Assembly: GCF_004138125.1 (NCBI RefSeq)
Contig: NZ_RXHS01000009.1
Location: 62,001 to 126,000 of the forward strand
Length of the DNA: 64,000 nt
Origin: Seramator thermalis
GTDB lineage: Bacteria > Bacteroidota > Bacteroidia > Bacteroidales > Dysgonomonadaceae
Reading direction: 5' to 3'
This document shows positions 10,523-19,368 of the stretch, piece after piece. Position 1 is the first letter of the stretch. Every line of letters begins with the position of its first letter. The position numbers and the translations under genes are program-made. The notes under the pieces are model-generated. The model was not told the origin of the DNA. It made no database searches and saw only the letters and a list, made by a program, of their open reading frames with translations.

Positions 10523-10648
10523 TATTTTTGTAAAGAGTCCGTCGATATTTTCCAACTTGACATGTTGGAAATTAATGGATTTAAAATTAGAAGGTTAGAA
10601 AAGTAAATATATGTAAAAGACAAAGCATCCATCGGGTTGCTTTTTTTA
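10523..10648 (+). ncRNA. candidate small RNA
   Basis: This gene-free stretch holds a plus-strand TATTTTTG -7 box (10523-10530), a strong hairpin TTTCCAAC-7-GTTGGAAA (10549-10571) and an intrinsic terminator (10622-10647), together outlining a transcript of about 110 nt. No credible reading frame lies within it, and it resembles no RNA family I recognise. No well-spaced -33 element is seen. Confidence 0.35.
10622..10647 (+). terminator. orphan plus-strand terminator
   Basis: AAGCA-T-CC ATCG GG-T-TGCTT stem-loop followed by seven Ts. No plus-strand protein gene lies upstream, so it marks the candidate small RNA. Confidence 0.65.
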
Positions 10649-10751
10649 TAGTCCCGACCATAGAAATGGCAAAAGCAACCCTGATAGCTAAAATGCGACA
10701 CTTAATAAAATAAAATAAGTGAAAATCGGAAAAACTAACAGCTTATTTAAG

Positions 10752-10835
10752 TACTCGGAGCGGGACTTGAACCCGCACAACCGTAATGGTCACAAGATTT
10801 TAAGTCTTGCGTGTCTACCATTCCACCATCCGAGC
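10752..10835 (-). tRNA. tRNA-Leu (TAA)
   Basis: An 84-nt cloverleaf starting GCTCGGATGGTGGAATGG. The anticodon loop CTTAAAATC gives TAA, there is a long variable arm, and the T arm is GCGGGTTCAAGTCCCGC. Acceptor GCTCGGA pairs with TCCGAGT (first pair G-U). CCA is not encoded. It follows tRNA-Gly by seven bases in the same transcript. Confidence 0.95.
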
Positions 10836-10842
10836 ATCCTTG

Positions 10843-10915
10843 AGCGGAAGACGGGACTCGAACCCGCGACCCTAACCTTGGCAAGGTTATGCTCTACCAA
10901 CTGAGCTACTTCCGC
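10843..10915 (-). tRNA. tRNA-Gly (GCC)
   Basis: A 73-nt cloverleaf. Acceptor GCGGAAG pairs with CTTCCGC; D arm AGCTCAGTTGGTAGAGC; the loop TTGCCAA gives anticodon GCC; T arm GCGGGTTCGAGTCCCGT. CCA is not encoded. First gene of the Gly-Leu tRNA unit. Confidence 0.97.
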
Positions 10916-10960
10916 ATTCGTTTTTATTCTTTATCGTTCGCCTACGATTTTTTGCGACTG

Positions 10961-10991
10961 CAAATGTAAAAATGTTTATCGGTTTTTCAAA
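10961..10991 (-). promoter_or_regulatory. tRNA-Gly/Leu promoter
   Basis: Minus-strand -33 TTTG (10991-10988), 19-base spacer, and -7 TACATTTG (10968-10961): an exact Bacteroidota vegetative promoter 45 bases before tRNA-Gly. Confidence 0.75.
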
Positions 10992-11008
10992 GAAAACGGA
11001 TAATAATT

Positions 11009-11452
11009 TCAATGGCGAATGATGTAAACGGGATTTGCGTTTGAAACATTATATTTTTGTAACGGCAGCGTTGAAGGACCAGATACGACATTTCCAAATC
11101 CTGTCCAAATGCTATAAACACTGCCACAAACAGGACAAATAGCCTCTCCCCTTAAATTGGGAATGACTTTCACTGTTTGCGATCTTTCTTTAGGACAACA
11201 TAAATCATAAGCAAAGATTTGCCCTTCCTGATTCCTGAAAATTAATAATCCGGCATACCCAACGTATTCGCCGGCTCTTCGCGGCGAATCGAAAACTGCA
11301 TAATCAAAATAATCGATTTTATCGGTCATTAAATCGATTTTGAAATTTACCGGCGCAGACGGAATAGTAAGGGCAGGTATTTCCTGCGTACAGGAGGATG
11401 ACAAAAAAGAGAAGAAAATAGCCGTCGTAAATATCAATGAAATATGTTTCAT
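11009..11452 (-). CDS. Rieske-like lipoprotein
   Basis: A 147-residue protein with a lipoprotein signal (FFSFLSSSC, lipid Cys about residue 21). The rest resembles a small Rieske-type beta-sandwich: IFRNQEGQIFAYDLCCPKE, then AICPVCGSVYSIWTG and VSGPSTLPLQKYNV, in the order and spacing of the two Rieske ligand loops. The histidines of the usual CxH and CxxH are missing; instead there is CCP in the first loop and CPVC in the second. It may therefore bind another metal centre (Zn or a Cys-ligated Fe site) or none. Role unknown. It lies between the tRNA promoter and the aldo/keto reductase gene. Confidence 0.6.
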   Translation of the reverse strand: MKHISLIFTTAIFFSFLSSSCTQEIPALTIPSAPVNFKIDLMTDKIDYFDYAVFDSPRRAGEYVGYAGLLIFRNQEGQIFAYDLCCPKERSQTVKVIPNLRGEAICPVCGSVYSIWTGFGNVVSGPSTLPLQKYNVSNANPVYIIRH

Positions 11453-11530
11453 CGCTGCTCGTCAACTCGTTTAAAGTTGCGATATTTAATGGCAGGAAGG
11501 TTATTCAGGCGTTAAATATCGCACACTATA

Positions 11531-12496
11531 TTACAACGTAGCGCCATCCAAAATAGTATCGATGCGATGTAATTCTTCTTCAGAAAACGATAGATGATCG
11601 AGTGCTTTCAAATTATCCCCCAACTGATCTACATTACGTGCACCCACGATCAACGAAGTTACCCGATTGTCTCTCAAAACCCATGCCAATGCCATTTCGG
11701 CCATTGTCTGTCCTCTCTGTAAAGCAATTTCATTCAATTGCCTTACTTTGTCAATCAATTGTTCTGTCACCTGTTCACGTTGCAAAAATCCGGTAGGATC
11801 GGCCGCGCGTGAATGTTCGGGAATACCCTTCAGATATTTGTTAGTAAGCACGCCTTGCGCTAAAGGCGAAAATGCAATAAATCCGCACCCAAATTCTTTT
11901 ACGATATTCAAAATTTCATCTTCGGGTTGCCGATTAAGCATGCTGTATTTATCCTGAAATATAAGACAGGGGACATCACGCTCTTTCAGATAAGTCAAGG
12001 CTTTTCGAGCTTCAATCGGAGGATATTTAGAAATGCCCGCATAAAGGGCTTTACCCGACCGGACGATATCGACCAATGCCTGCATGGTTTCTTCGACAGG
12101 AGTTTCGCCATCGTAACGATGCGAATAGAAAATATCGAAATAATCCAATCCTGTACGATGAAGACTCTGGTCGATACTTGCCATCAAATATTTTCGCGAC
12201 GAACCGTCGCCATAAGGTCCGGGCCACATCAAATGTCCGGCTTTGGACGATATAATCATTTCGTCACGGTGCGAAGCAAGATTTTTTTTCAGAATTTTAC
12301 CGAAATTCGATTCAGCCGATCCGGGAGGTGGCCCGTAATTATTTGCCAAATCAAAATGGGTTATTCCATGTTCGAAGGCATAGAGAACCATCTTTTCGGC
12401 CATTTCAAAATCATCGACATATCCAAAGTTATGCCATAATCCTAACGAAATTTTAGGCAATTTCAGTCCGCTATTTCCACAAAATGAATATTCCAT
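11531..12496 (-). CDS. gpr: aldo/keto reductase (YghZ/Gpr type)
   Basis: NADPH-dependent aldo/keto reductase of 321 aa, (beta/alpha)8 barrel. It closely resembles E. coli YghZ (L-glyceraldehyde-3-phosphate reductase), which detoxifies aldehydes such as methylglyoxal. Conserved: KLPKISLGLWHNFG at the N terminus, HFDLANNYGPPPGSAE with catalytic Asp and Tyr, the Lys in IISSKAGHLMWPGPYGDGSS, the His in DIFYSHRYD, and the cofactor loop RVTSLIVGARNVDQL near the C terminus. The physiological substrate here is inferred from family. Single gene with its own TAnnTTTG box. Confidence 0.85.
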   Translation of the reverse strand: MEYSFCGNSGLKLPKISLGLWHNFGYVDDFEMAEKMVLYAFEHGITHFDLANNYGPPPGSAESNFGKILKKNLASHRDEMIISSKAGHLMWPGPYGDGSSRKYLMASIDQSLHRTGLDYFDIFYSHRYDGETPVEETMQALVDIVRSGKALYAGISKYPPIEARKALTYLKERDVPCLIFQDKYSMLNRQPEDEILNIVKEFGCGFIAFSPLAQGVLTNKYLKGIPEHSRAADPTGFLQREQVTEQLIDKVRQLNEIALQRGQTMAEMALAWVLRDNRVTSLIVGARNVDQLGDNLKALDHLSFSEEELHRIDTILDGATL

Positions 12497-12529
12497 AGTT
12501 CTAAATTTTTATTGTTTTCCAAAAGTATG

Positions 12530-12537
12530 AATTTTGA
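12530..12537 (-). promoter_or_regulatory. -7 promoter box of aldo/keto reductase gene
   Basis: Minus-strand TACTTTTG, 34 bases before the start codon. It lies in the gap after the mutL stop, so the reductase gene is transcribed separately. Confidence 0.55.
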
Positions 12538-12563
12538 ACAAGAATTTTATGCGATCTCTTTTT

Positions 12564-14396
12564 TTATTTCAATTTCTTCGCAATCTCCTCGTCTGTGATC
12601 AAGGTTACGATTATATGTCCATCGGGACTGTGATTAGGTATTTTACAGGCAAAAAGTCGATCGACAATCATCGCAATTTCGTCCGGTGAAAGTGTTCTAC
12701 CATAAGGAATTGCAGTAGCTTCGGCCAGCGAAAAAGCAATAGTTTCGTGTATTTCGGATTTCACATCCAATCCTGTATCGATACTGCTTTCGATCATCGA
12801 ACGTAGGAGTTTTGACGAATCCGCGTTTTGCAATTCTGAAGGTGTAGCTTGCACAGCAAAACTATTGTTTCCGAGCGAAGTTAGTTCGAACCCGACAGCT
12901 TCTATATCTTCTATGATGGATTCGAGTGCGGCAGCTTCAGCAGGATTTAATTCGATAATTTCGGGGAAAAGCACACGTTGAGATAGCCCCTTTCGCTGTT
13001 GAATTTGGTTTAAATATTGTTCAAATAATATCCGCACGTGTGCCCGATGCTGATCAATTATCATTAAGCCCGATTTAACGGATGTGAGGATATATCTCTG
13101 TTTGTATTGATAATGATTCGGATTAAGTTCAACTTCCTTGGAAAGTGACTGATCGCCATGAGAAAATAAATCTTCATTTGATGATGTCTCTATTGCCTCA
13201 GGAGCACGATTCTCGTTTTCGAATCCTTTGTAAAGAGTTTCCCAGTTGAAATCGGGAGTAGGCCGTTTTCGACTTCCTCCGAAAGAAGTATGAAAAGGGT
13301 TGTAAGAAGGATCAATACTCAGTCGGGGCATCGGAGTGTGCTTTGAACTGTCATAAATAGGAATATCGATGGCATCGGCCGTATCAAAATCTATACTGGG
13401 AATAGCATTGAATTTTCCGAGAGCCTCCTTTATCGTCACCATCAGAATTTGCCACAATGCCAATTCATTTTCGAACTTCACTTCGGTTTTTGTCGGGTGG
13501 ATATTGACATCAATGGTTGCCGGATCAACTTCGAAATAGATATAGTATGCAGGATTTTCATTCACGGGAATGAGTGAAGAATAAGCGGTCATAACCGCCT
13601 TATGAAAATATGGGTGTCGAATATACCGACCGTTTACAAAAAAATATTGGCTCACCTTTCCTTTTTTGGCATTTTCGGGCTTGGTGACGTATCCGAAAAT
13701 TTTACCAAGTGTAGTTTCTTCTTCGATATCGATCAGTTGTTGATTCATGTTTTTGCCATCTAACTGCAAAATGCGTTGACGCAACTTGCAAGCCGGAAGA
13801 ACAAGTGTTTGAACGTCGTTCTCGATAAGTGTGAAAGAAATGTGCGGATTAACCAGTGCTATACGTTGAATCTCTGTCAGAATATGTCGTCGCTCCACTT
13901 GATTCGATTTCAAAAATTTTCTTCTGGCAGGGACATTAAAAAATATATTCTTTACCGAAACGATTGTTCCTTCGGCGCAGATTACGGCTTCTTGTTTTTC
14001 GACACGCGATCCAACGATAGACAACATCGTTCCCACTTCATCTTCGGAGCGACGCGTTTTCACTTCAACATGCGCTATTGCCGCTATCGATGGCAAAGCC
14101 TCGCCTCTGAATCCCATCGTGTTCAGCGAAAAAAGATCGTCGGCATTTCTGATTTTCGATGTGGCATGTCGTTCAAAAGCCATGCGAGCGTCAGTTACCG
14201 ACATTCCTTTGCCATTGTCTATCACTTGTATGAGTGTTCGACCCGCATCTTTAACAATAATCTGGACATGGGTCGCGCCCGCATCTATCGAATTTTCGAC
14301 CAGCTCCTTGACTACCGATGCAGGCCTCTGGATAACCTCTCCGGCAGCGATTTGATTTGCGATCGAATCAGGCAACAGATGTACGATGTCGGGCAT
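12564..14396 (-). CDS. mutL: DNA mismatch repair protein MutL
   Basis: MutL (610 aa) is the GHKL ATPase that couples MutS mismatch recognition to strand incision. N-terminal motifs: IAAGEVIQRPASVVKELVEN with the Mg-binding Glu/Asn, DNGKGM, and GFRGEALPSIAAIA. A transducer domain follows to about residue 330, then a low-complexity linker (330-430), then the C-terminal dimerisation domain. The linker junction reads DQHRAHVRILFE instead of the DQHAxxExxxxE endonuclease motif, so nicking activity is uncertain. It is the last gene of the surA-ostA-small membrane protein-mutL run. Confidence 0.96.
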   Translation of the reverse strand: MPDIVHLLPDSIANQIAAGEVIQRPASVVKELVENSIDAGATHVQIIVKDAGRTLIQVIDNGKGMSVTDARMAFERHATSKIRNADDLFSLNTMGFRGEALPSIAAIAHVEVKTRRSEDEVGTMLSIVGSRVEKQEAVICAEGTIVSVKNIFFNVPARRKFLKSNQVERRHILTEIQRIALVNPHISFTLIENDVQTLVLPACKLRQRILQLDGKNMNQQLIDIEEETTLGKIFGYVTKPENAKKGKVSQYFFVNGRYIRHPYFHKAVMTAYSSLIPVNENPAYYIYFEVDPATIDVNIHPTKTEVKFENELALWQILMVTIKEALGKFNAIPSIDFDTADAIDIPIYDSSKHTPMPRLSIDPSYNPFHTSFGGSRKRPTPDFNWETLYKGFENENRAPEAIETSSNEDLFSHGDQSLSKEVELNPNHYQYKQRYILTSVKSGLMIIDQHRAHVRILFEQYLNQIQQRKGLSQRVLFPEIIELNPAEAAALESIIEDIEAVGFELTSLGNNSFAVQATPSELQNADSSKLLRSMIESSIDTGLDVKSEIHETIAFSLAEATAIPYGRTLSPDEIAMIVDRLFACKIPNHSPDGHIIVTLITDEEIAKKLK

Positions 14397-14472
14397 ATTT
14401 GGTTGAAAAGTTGGTTTTTTATCGAATGGAAAATTTATGTGGATTAATTATCGGCAAAAGGATTGAAGCGAA

Positions 14473-14808
14473 TTACGTCAAAATCCAGAAAAAGAAGACA
14501 GCAAAAAGAATTACCAGAATCAAAATCAACAATCCGTTGTTCGACAAAAACGAACGAGATCCTGATTCTTCTTTTTCTACCCGACGCTTCAAGTGTTTTG
14601 TCTGAGAAAGAAATTCGCCTCTGATATCAGAGGTTGGATTGATTTGTTCTTCATCGTTTTTAACGGAAGTTTCCATCAGTTCCCTTTTTATCTCGGATAT
14701 ACGTTTGTTCAACCTTTCTTTACGTTCTTCTTCTTCGGGATTGTAAAGAATGGGCTTGTAGTTGAACGATCGAGGTTTTCGGTTATTGTAAAAAAAGAAC
14801 ATTCCCAT
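14473..14808 (-). CDS. small tail-anchored membrane protein, conserved in Bacteroidales
   Basis: A 111-residue protein of unknown function. The start MGMFFFYNNRKPRSFNYKP at 14808 is preferred; a longer frame from 14856 adds 16 unlike residues. It has an aromatic/basic N terminus with RKPRSFNYKPILYNPEEEE, a charged probable coiled coil (RKERLNKRISEIKRELME), and a single C-terminal hydrophobic segment (LLILILVILFAVFFFWIL), suggesting a tail-anchored inner membrane protein with a cytoplasmic head. It sits between ostA and mutL with gaps of 57 and 76 bases, so probably the same operon. Confidence 0.65.
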   Translation of the reverse strand: MGMFFFYNNRKPRSFNYKPILYNPEEEERKERLNKRISEIKRELMETSVKNDEEQINPTSDIRGEFLSQTKHLKRRVEKEESGSRSFLSNNGLLILILVILFAVFFFWILT

Positions 14809-14865
14809 AGTACACGTTTTTTTAATTATGGATCCAATGCAAATTAAATTGACCAATCGAAGTGG

Positions 14866-16497
14866 TTACTCTAAAAGAATATCATCCCGAGCAAATCGTC
14901 GGGGAGGTACAATCATTTCAGAAGCATTTCGCTCGTTTCGCCTAAAAATGTCGTATTTGTTTATTGGCCGCAAATAATCAATCCATACGAAACCTTTCAA
15001 TGTTTCGTCATCCGGTTTGAGTTGAGACAATGGTACTGTCTGAGCTTTGGTACTCGGCCAAAGTTTGAGTTTTTCCAACTTTTCGTCAAAAAGATCCATA
15101 GACAAATACGGGCTTTCGGTTCTATTAAGGCCTATTACCGTACTGTCTTTCTCCAGCAGATAGTAGAGCGACTCTGCGCTCCCCTCAACCAAAACATGGC
15201 GTATTTCTCCATTTACAAAGTGCGCTGTCAGGTTTTTGCCTTTCAACTGATTAAACTGATTTTCTACCGGTCGTTTTTGAATAGCGAATGCATAATTTTT
15301 GACAACCGCTTTTTCGATAGTACTGTCGTTTAAATACACATCGATGGCATCACCCATCAATTGATTATCTTCGTTCCATATCACGGGATCTTTTTTTAGA
15401 TAGAGTATCGAATCAGCGGAAACATAATGCATGGTATCGCAAATACCCTGCAAATCGACACGATAGAATCGCACATTAGGATAGGCAAATATTTGACGCC
15501 CAATGGAATCAGTGATCATTTTCAACGTATCGCCATGCAAAAACAGACTATCTTTTTGCGAATAATCAATAGCATAAGCCGAATCTGTGGCAAGTGCATA
15601 TTCGATTTTTTCATCATAATAGCCGTAATCGCCTCTTAAAATAACATTGTGAAGAGTGTCTTGCAGGAACAGTTGCCCATAAACTTGGGCAATGCCGGTG
15701 CCGCGATTATAGAAAATAGTATCACCAATAAGGACTTTACTCCCATCGTCGCTAAATACCTGCGAGCGATCGAGCAGTTGAGCATCGTCTGTGGCGGTGT
15801 TGTACCAACCTCTTGTAGAATAGATATATCCGCTGTCGGAAACGATGGTCGAAGGGCCAAGAATATCGGCGACGTTGGTTTCGGTACTATACCGGAGCGT
15901 ATCCGAATAAAGCGTAAAATTTTCGTTTACCAATTTCACACTGTCACTAAACAAGGCTACCTTCATCTCCGTATCGTACTGCCCCCAAAACGATGTCAAT
16001 TCATTTTCCTCATCAACTAATAGCCCGCCATCGAAATAATATCCCAGATTAAGCATACGATCGTAGTCCAAACTATCGGTAAACAACGTAGCACGTTTAT
16101 CTTCTAAACGCACGTTATAGCGAAGTTTAGCCAACTGCAAGTTGCCATCGTAATGGAGGTAATCGCCATAGGCAAATACAGTATCTCCCTGATTCATGCG
16201 CACATTACTGAAAGCTTCGAATATGTTTTCTTTTTCAAACCAATAAGCGCTATCACATTCCATAGTTGCTCCTTGATGATATAAAACTACATGATCCTTA
16301 AGAATTTGCGCTTCGGAGTCTTTGCGTTTGAATAACAAATCAGCCTGCCTTAATTCGATAATTTGGGTGTCACTATTATTGTTAGAGGAGATAGGTGGCG
16401 GTTGTTGTGCATTCACACACAAAATAATAGCAAAAAGCATACTTGTTAAAAGTAAGCTTTCACTTTTACCGAAAAGTCTATAAGCGTGATTTTTCAT
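14866..16497 (-). CDS. OstA/LptA-like periplasmic protein
   Basis: A 543-residue exported protein with an N-terminal hydrophobic signal (LLLTSMLFAIILCVNAQ). It consists of repeated beta-jellyroll OstA/LptA-type units: DHVVLYHQGATMECDSAYWF, VFAYGDYLHYDGN, DTLRYSTETNVADILG, GDTIFYNRGTGIAQVYG and others, each describing one beta strand pair. Such proteins form the bridge that carries lipopolysaccharide across the periplasm. In Bacteroidota long OstA-like proteins of this kind occur beside surA, which fits outer membrane assembly. Whether it replaces LptA or acts with a separate LptD is not visible. The gap to surA is 24 bases. Confidence 0.8.
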   Translation of the reverse strand: MKNHAYRLFGKSESLLLTSMLFAIILCVNAQQPPPISSNNNSDTQIIELRQADLLFKRKDSEAQILKDHVVLYHQGATMECDSAYWFEKENIFEAFSNVRMNQGDTVFAYGDYLHYDGNLQLAKLRYNVRLEDKRATLFTDSLDYDRMLNLGYYFDGGLLVDEENELTSFWGQYDTEMKVALFSDSVKLVNENFTLYSDTLRYSTETNVADILGPSTIVSDSGYIYSTRGWYNTATDDAQLLDRSQVFSDDGSKVLIGDTIFYNRGTGIAQVYGQLFLQDTLHNVILRGDYGYYDEKIEYALATDSAYAIDYSQKDSLFLHGDTLKMITDSIGRQIFAYPNVRFYRVDLQGICDTMHYVSADSILYLKKDPVIWNEDNQLMGDAIDVYLNDSTIEKAVVKNYAFAIQKRPVENQFNQLKGKNLTAHFVNGEIRHVLVEGSAESLYYLLEKDSTVIGLNRTESPYLSMDLFDEKLEKLKLWPSTKAQTVPLSQLKPDDETLKGFVWIDYLRPINKYDIFRRNERNASEMIVPPRRFARDDILLE

Positions 16498-16521
16498 TTT
16501 TGACCCGAAAAAACTGTCGGT

Positions 16522-17895
16522 TTATTTGAGCCAACCATCATATTTGAATTTGCAATTCTGCCATTCGGGGTCTATCCGCACATAAGTCGTTTTTATTTTT
16601 TCCCTAAGCCATTCGTCAATCATCTCCTGCCTTCGTGCATTCTCGGCCATTGACTTAATGACCTGATAATCGTTGTTAAGATTTGCCTTGTGCCCTTCGA
16701 CACGGTTTGTGACTTTAACAATAGCTGCCACTTGCTTACCTGAACCGTTTTTATCGATCATTATAAAAGGTTTCGACACCTCTCCTACTTTCATATTTCC
16801 AACCACATTAGCAATATCCTGATTGAGTTCATTGAGCTGAAAGCGGGGCGTACCGTAATAATTGCTTTGGCGATTAGTATTTACCATTATACCCTTATTG
16901 TTGCGGGTATCTTTGTCTGCCGAAAAAAATGTTGCAGCTTCCTCGAAAGTGATTTTTTGAGTATCTATTAAAGTTTTGATCGAATCGAGTCTGATCATCG
17001 CACTATCCAATTCCTCTTGCGGCACCTTAGGCTTGAGCAGAATATGTCTGAAATTGGCTCGGTCTCCCCTGCGTTCGATGAGTTGTATGATGTGAAATCC
17101 GTATTCGGTTTCCACGATGTTTGATACCTTATTGGGATCGGTCAATGAAAATGCAACATTTGCAAACTCGGGGACAAAGGACGAGCGATCGCTGAATCCC
17201 AATTCGCCGCCACGCACCGCGCTCGCCGGATCCTCCGAGTACAAAAGAGCCAAAGTCGAAAAACTGTTTTTCCCGCTATTAATTTGTTCCGTAAAATCCC
17301 TCAACCTGGCTTTTATTGCATCCGTAACGCTTAGAGGAATTTTCGGATTTACAGTTACAATTTGCACTTCGATGGTAGTAGGAATAAACGGAACGCTGTC
17401 TTGCGGTATTTTATTATAGAATTTTCGAATTTCCGATGGAGAGAGATTAACATCTCCAAAATGTTTTTGCTGAACATTCTGTATCAATTGTTGTTCTCTG
17501 ACCATTTTTCGTGTATCTTCCCGTATGGAAGCCATATCTTTTTGAAAATATTCTTCCACTTTTTCCGCTGATCCGATATTGGAAATATATTCGTTGATGT
17601 AGAGATCCGCAATTCGATTCACTTCACGTTCCTGCACCTGAATACTGTCCAACTTGGCCTGATCGAGAAACAATTTGTTGATTGCTATTTGCTCAGGAAT
17701 AAAACAATAAGGATCGCCATCAATGCGCTGGTTTTGCATAAGAATCTCCTTGCGATATTCTTCTACTTCAGACTTGAGGATAGCTTCGTCACCAACAACC
17801 CAAACTATTTCGTCTATGACATTATTTTGACAGAAAATATGTTGGGTGGAAGTGCATGCGAAAAATAAAAATAAAATCTTAACCAGTTGCTTCAT
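16522..17895 (-). CDS. surA: SurA-like periplasmic peptidyl-prolyl isomerase
   Basis: A 457-residue chaperone/foldase for outer membrane proteins. A signal peptide (MKQLVKILFLFFACTSTQHI) is followed by a SurA N-terminal-like domain (IDEIVWVVGDEAILKSEVEEY). Two parvulin (PpiC) domains come next: one at about 170-280 with LYSEDPASAVRGGELGFSD and EYGFHIIQLIERRG, the second at about 290-400, starting FRHILLKP. The order matches SurA. First gene of the run that continues with ostA, the small membrane protein and mutL. Upstream, a near-consensus minus-strand TACTTTTA lies about 40 bases before the start. Confidence 0.85.
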   Translation of the reverse strand: MKQLVKILFLFFACTSTQHIFCQNNVIDEIVWVVGDEAILKSEVEEYRKEILMQNQRIDGDPYCFIPEQIAINKLFLDQAKLDSIQVQEREVNRIADLYINEYISNIGSAEKVEEYFQKDMASIREDTRKMVREQQLIQNVQQKHFGDVNLSPSEIRKFYNKIPQDSVPFIPTTIEVQIVTVNPKIPLSVTDAIKARLRDFTEQINSGKNSFSTLALLYSEDPASAVRGGELGFSDRSSFVPEFANVAFSLTDPNKVSNIVETEYGFHIIQLIERRGDRANFRHILLKPKVPQEELDSAMIRLDSIKTLIDTQKITFEEAATFFSADKDTRNNKGIMVNTNRQSNYYGTPRFQLNELNQDIANVVGNMKVGEVSKPFIMIDKNGSGKQVAAIVKVTNRVEGHKANLNNDYQVIKSMAENARRQEMIDEWLREKIKTTYVRIDPEWQNCKFKYDGWLK

Positions 17896-17997
17896 AAAAA
17901 ATTATTTTTTGAAATAAGCGTTGTAAAAGTAGTGATAATCCGCATAGCCGCCAAATGCTTTTATGGTTAAAAAAAGTAGTCGCGCAACATTATGACG

Positions 17998-19218
17998 TTA
18001 AAATTTCGATTTGAGGGGCTCTTCTTTCTTTGGCAAATGCATAAAGTAAAGAAATGCGATCATCAGCAGCATTGCAATTCCCGACATAATACTTCCAAAA
18101 TAAAATGCCCATGAAGCACCCACGTTATCATATAAATATCCGGCGATCAGACTGGCTGGAAGCAACATTATTCCGAGCACTGCATGATATAATCCAAAGC
18201 CGGTACCTTTCAGTTCTTTGGGTATCAGATCAGAAACGAGCGACTTCTGGCATGTATCGGTCAATGCACTATAAATGCCATACATTATAAACATTCCCAC
18301 AAACACCCAGATATTGTTAAATGCACCAAACATGAAATAAACAACTGAATATACCAGAAACCCAAGCGTAATAAGTTTCCCTCTGCCAATTCGGTCAGAC
18401 AGTTTTCCGATCGGAATAGCCAAAAATACCGATACCATATTGAAAATCATATAAATAAACGGAATCCATGATGAACTGATACCCGTTTCGCTTGTTCTCA
18501 CAATTAAAAGCGAATCGGTAGAATTTCCCAAGGTGAATATGGATATTATCAACAGGAAAAAATAAAAATTTTTGGGCAACTTTTTGATGGAAACGGGTGT
18601 TTTTGCCGAAACCGACTGTACTTTGACATCCTTTACCAAAAATATCAAAACAAATACACCAACAACTGCCGGAATTGCCGCAAGCCAAAAGATGGTTTTA
18701 TATTGAAAATCCGGATTGTCTTTGGGTAAAAAAAACAAAACGGCAGCAGCAATCAAGGGTCCGATGATTGCTCCGCTATTATCCATCGCCTTATGAAATC
18801 CGAAACTTTTACCCGTTTCATTTTTAGGGGAGGATGCTGCAACCAAACTGTCACGAGGAGCGGTCCGAATACCTTTGCCTACCCGTTCGAGAAAACGAAA
18901 GACAAGCACTTGCATCGGATGCACTACGTAGGAATAAAGAGGTGTAACCAATGCCGTTGCAGCATATCCGATAATCATGAAAGGTTTGTTTTTCCCGATT
19001 TTATCGCTCCAGAATCCCGAAACAGCTTTCAGCAATGATGCCGTGCTTTCGGCAATTCCCTCGATGAGCGAAAGTTGTGTTTTTGTGGCTCCGATTGAAA
19101 GCAGAAAAAGCGGCATAACGCTGTAAACCATTTTCGACGAAGTATCCGTAAAAAAACTGGTAAGCCCTGTAAAAAAAATATTCTTATCGAGTCCGAAATA
19201 ACGACGATTTGTTTTCAT
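17998..19218 (-). CDS. MFS transporter
   Basis: Major facilitator superfamily protein of 406 aa with about 12 predicted transmembrane helices. The family loop between helices 2 and 3 is seen as GFWSDKIGKNKP and its C-terminal counterpart as GKLSDRIGRGK. The N-terminal FFTGLTSFFTDTSSKMVYSV is shared with a group of uncharacterised multidrug/sugar-efflux-like MFS proteins, so the substrate cannot be named. It has its own -7 box at 19246-19253 and sits downstream of the ppdK terminator, so it is an independent inner-membrane gene. Confidence 0.85.
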   Translation of the reverse strand: MKTNRRYFGLDKNIFFTGLTSFFTDTSSKMVYSVMPLFLLSIGATKTQLSLIEGIAESTASLLKAVSGFWSDKIGKNKPFMIIGYAATALVTPLYSYVVHPMQVLVFRFLERVGKGIRTAPRDSLVAASSPKNETGKSFGFHKAMDNSGAIIGPLIAAAVLFFLPKDNPDFQYKTIFWLAAIPAVVGVFVLIFLVKDVKVQSVSAKTPVSIKKLPKNFYFFLLIISIFTLGNSTDSLLIVRTSETGISSSWIPFIYMIFNMVSVFLAIPIGKLSDRIGRGKLITLGFLVYSVVYFMFGAFNNIWVFVGMFIMYGIYSALTDTCQKSLVSDLIPKELKGTGFGLYHAVLGIMLLPASLIAGYLYDNVGASWAFYFGSIMSGIAMLLMIAFLYFMHLPKKEEPLKSKF

Positions 19219-19245
19219 TTAAAAATCTTTCTGCTAAATCATCGA

Positions 19246-19253
19246 CAAAGATA
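19246..19253 (-). promoter_or_regulatory. -7 promoter box of MFS gene
   Basis: Minus-strand TATCTTTG, 28 bases before the start codon. Confidence 0.6.
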
Positions 19254-19307
19254 TGCTAACCACCGAAAAATATCTTACAGAATTAAAATTTAATTTTCAA
19301 ATTATTG

Positions 19308-19336
19308 CAAAAAGAAACGTCCCGAAGGACGTCTCT
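19308..19336 (-). terminator. ppdK terminator
   Basis: Minus strand: a ten-base-pair stem AGAGACGTCC/GGACGTTTCT closed by a TTCG tetraloop, running into a five-T tract. Confidence 0.9.
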
Positions 19337-19368
19337 TAAATGTATTGTAAATGCAAAAGCCGGAATAG

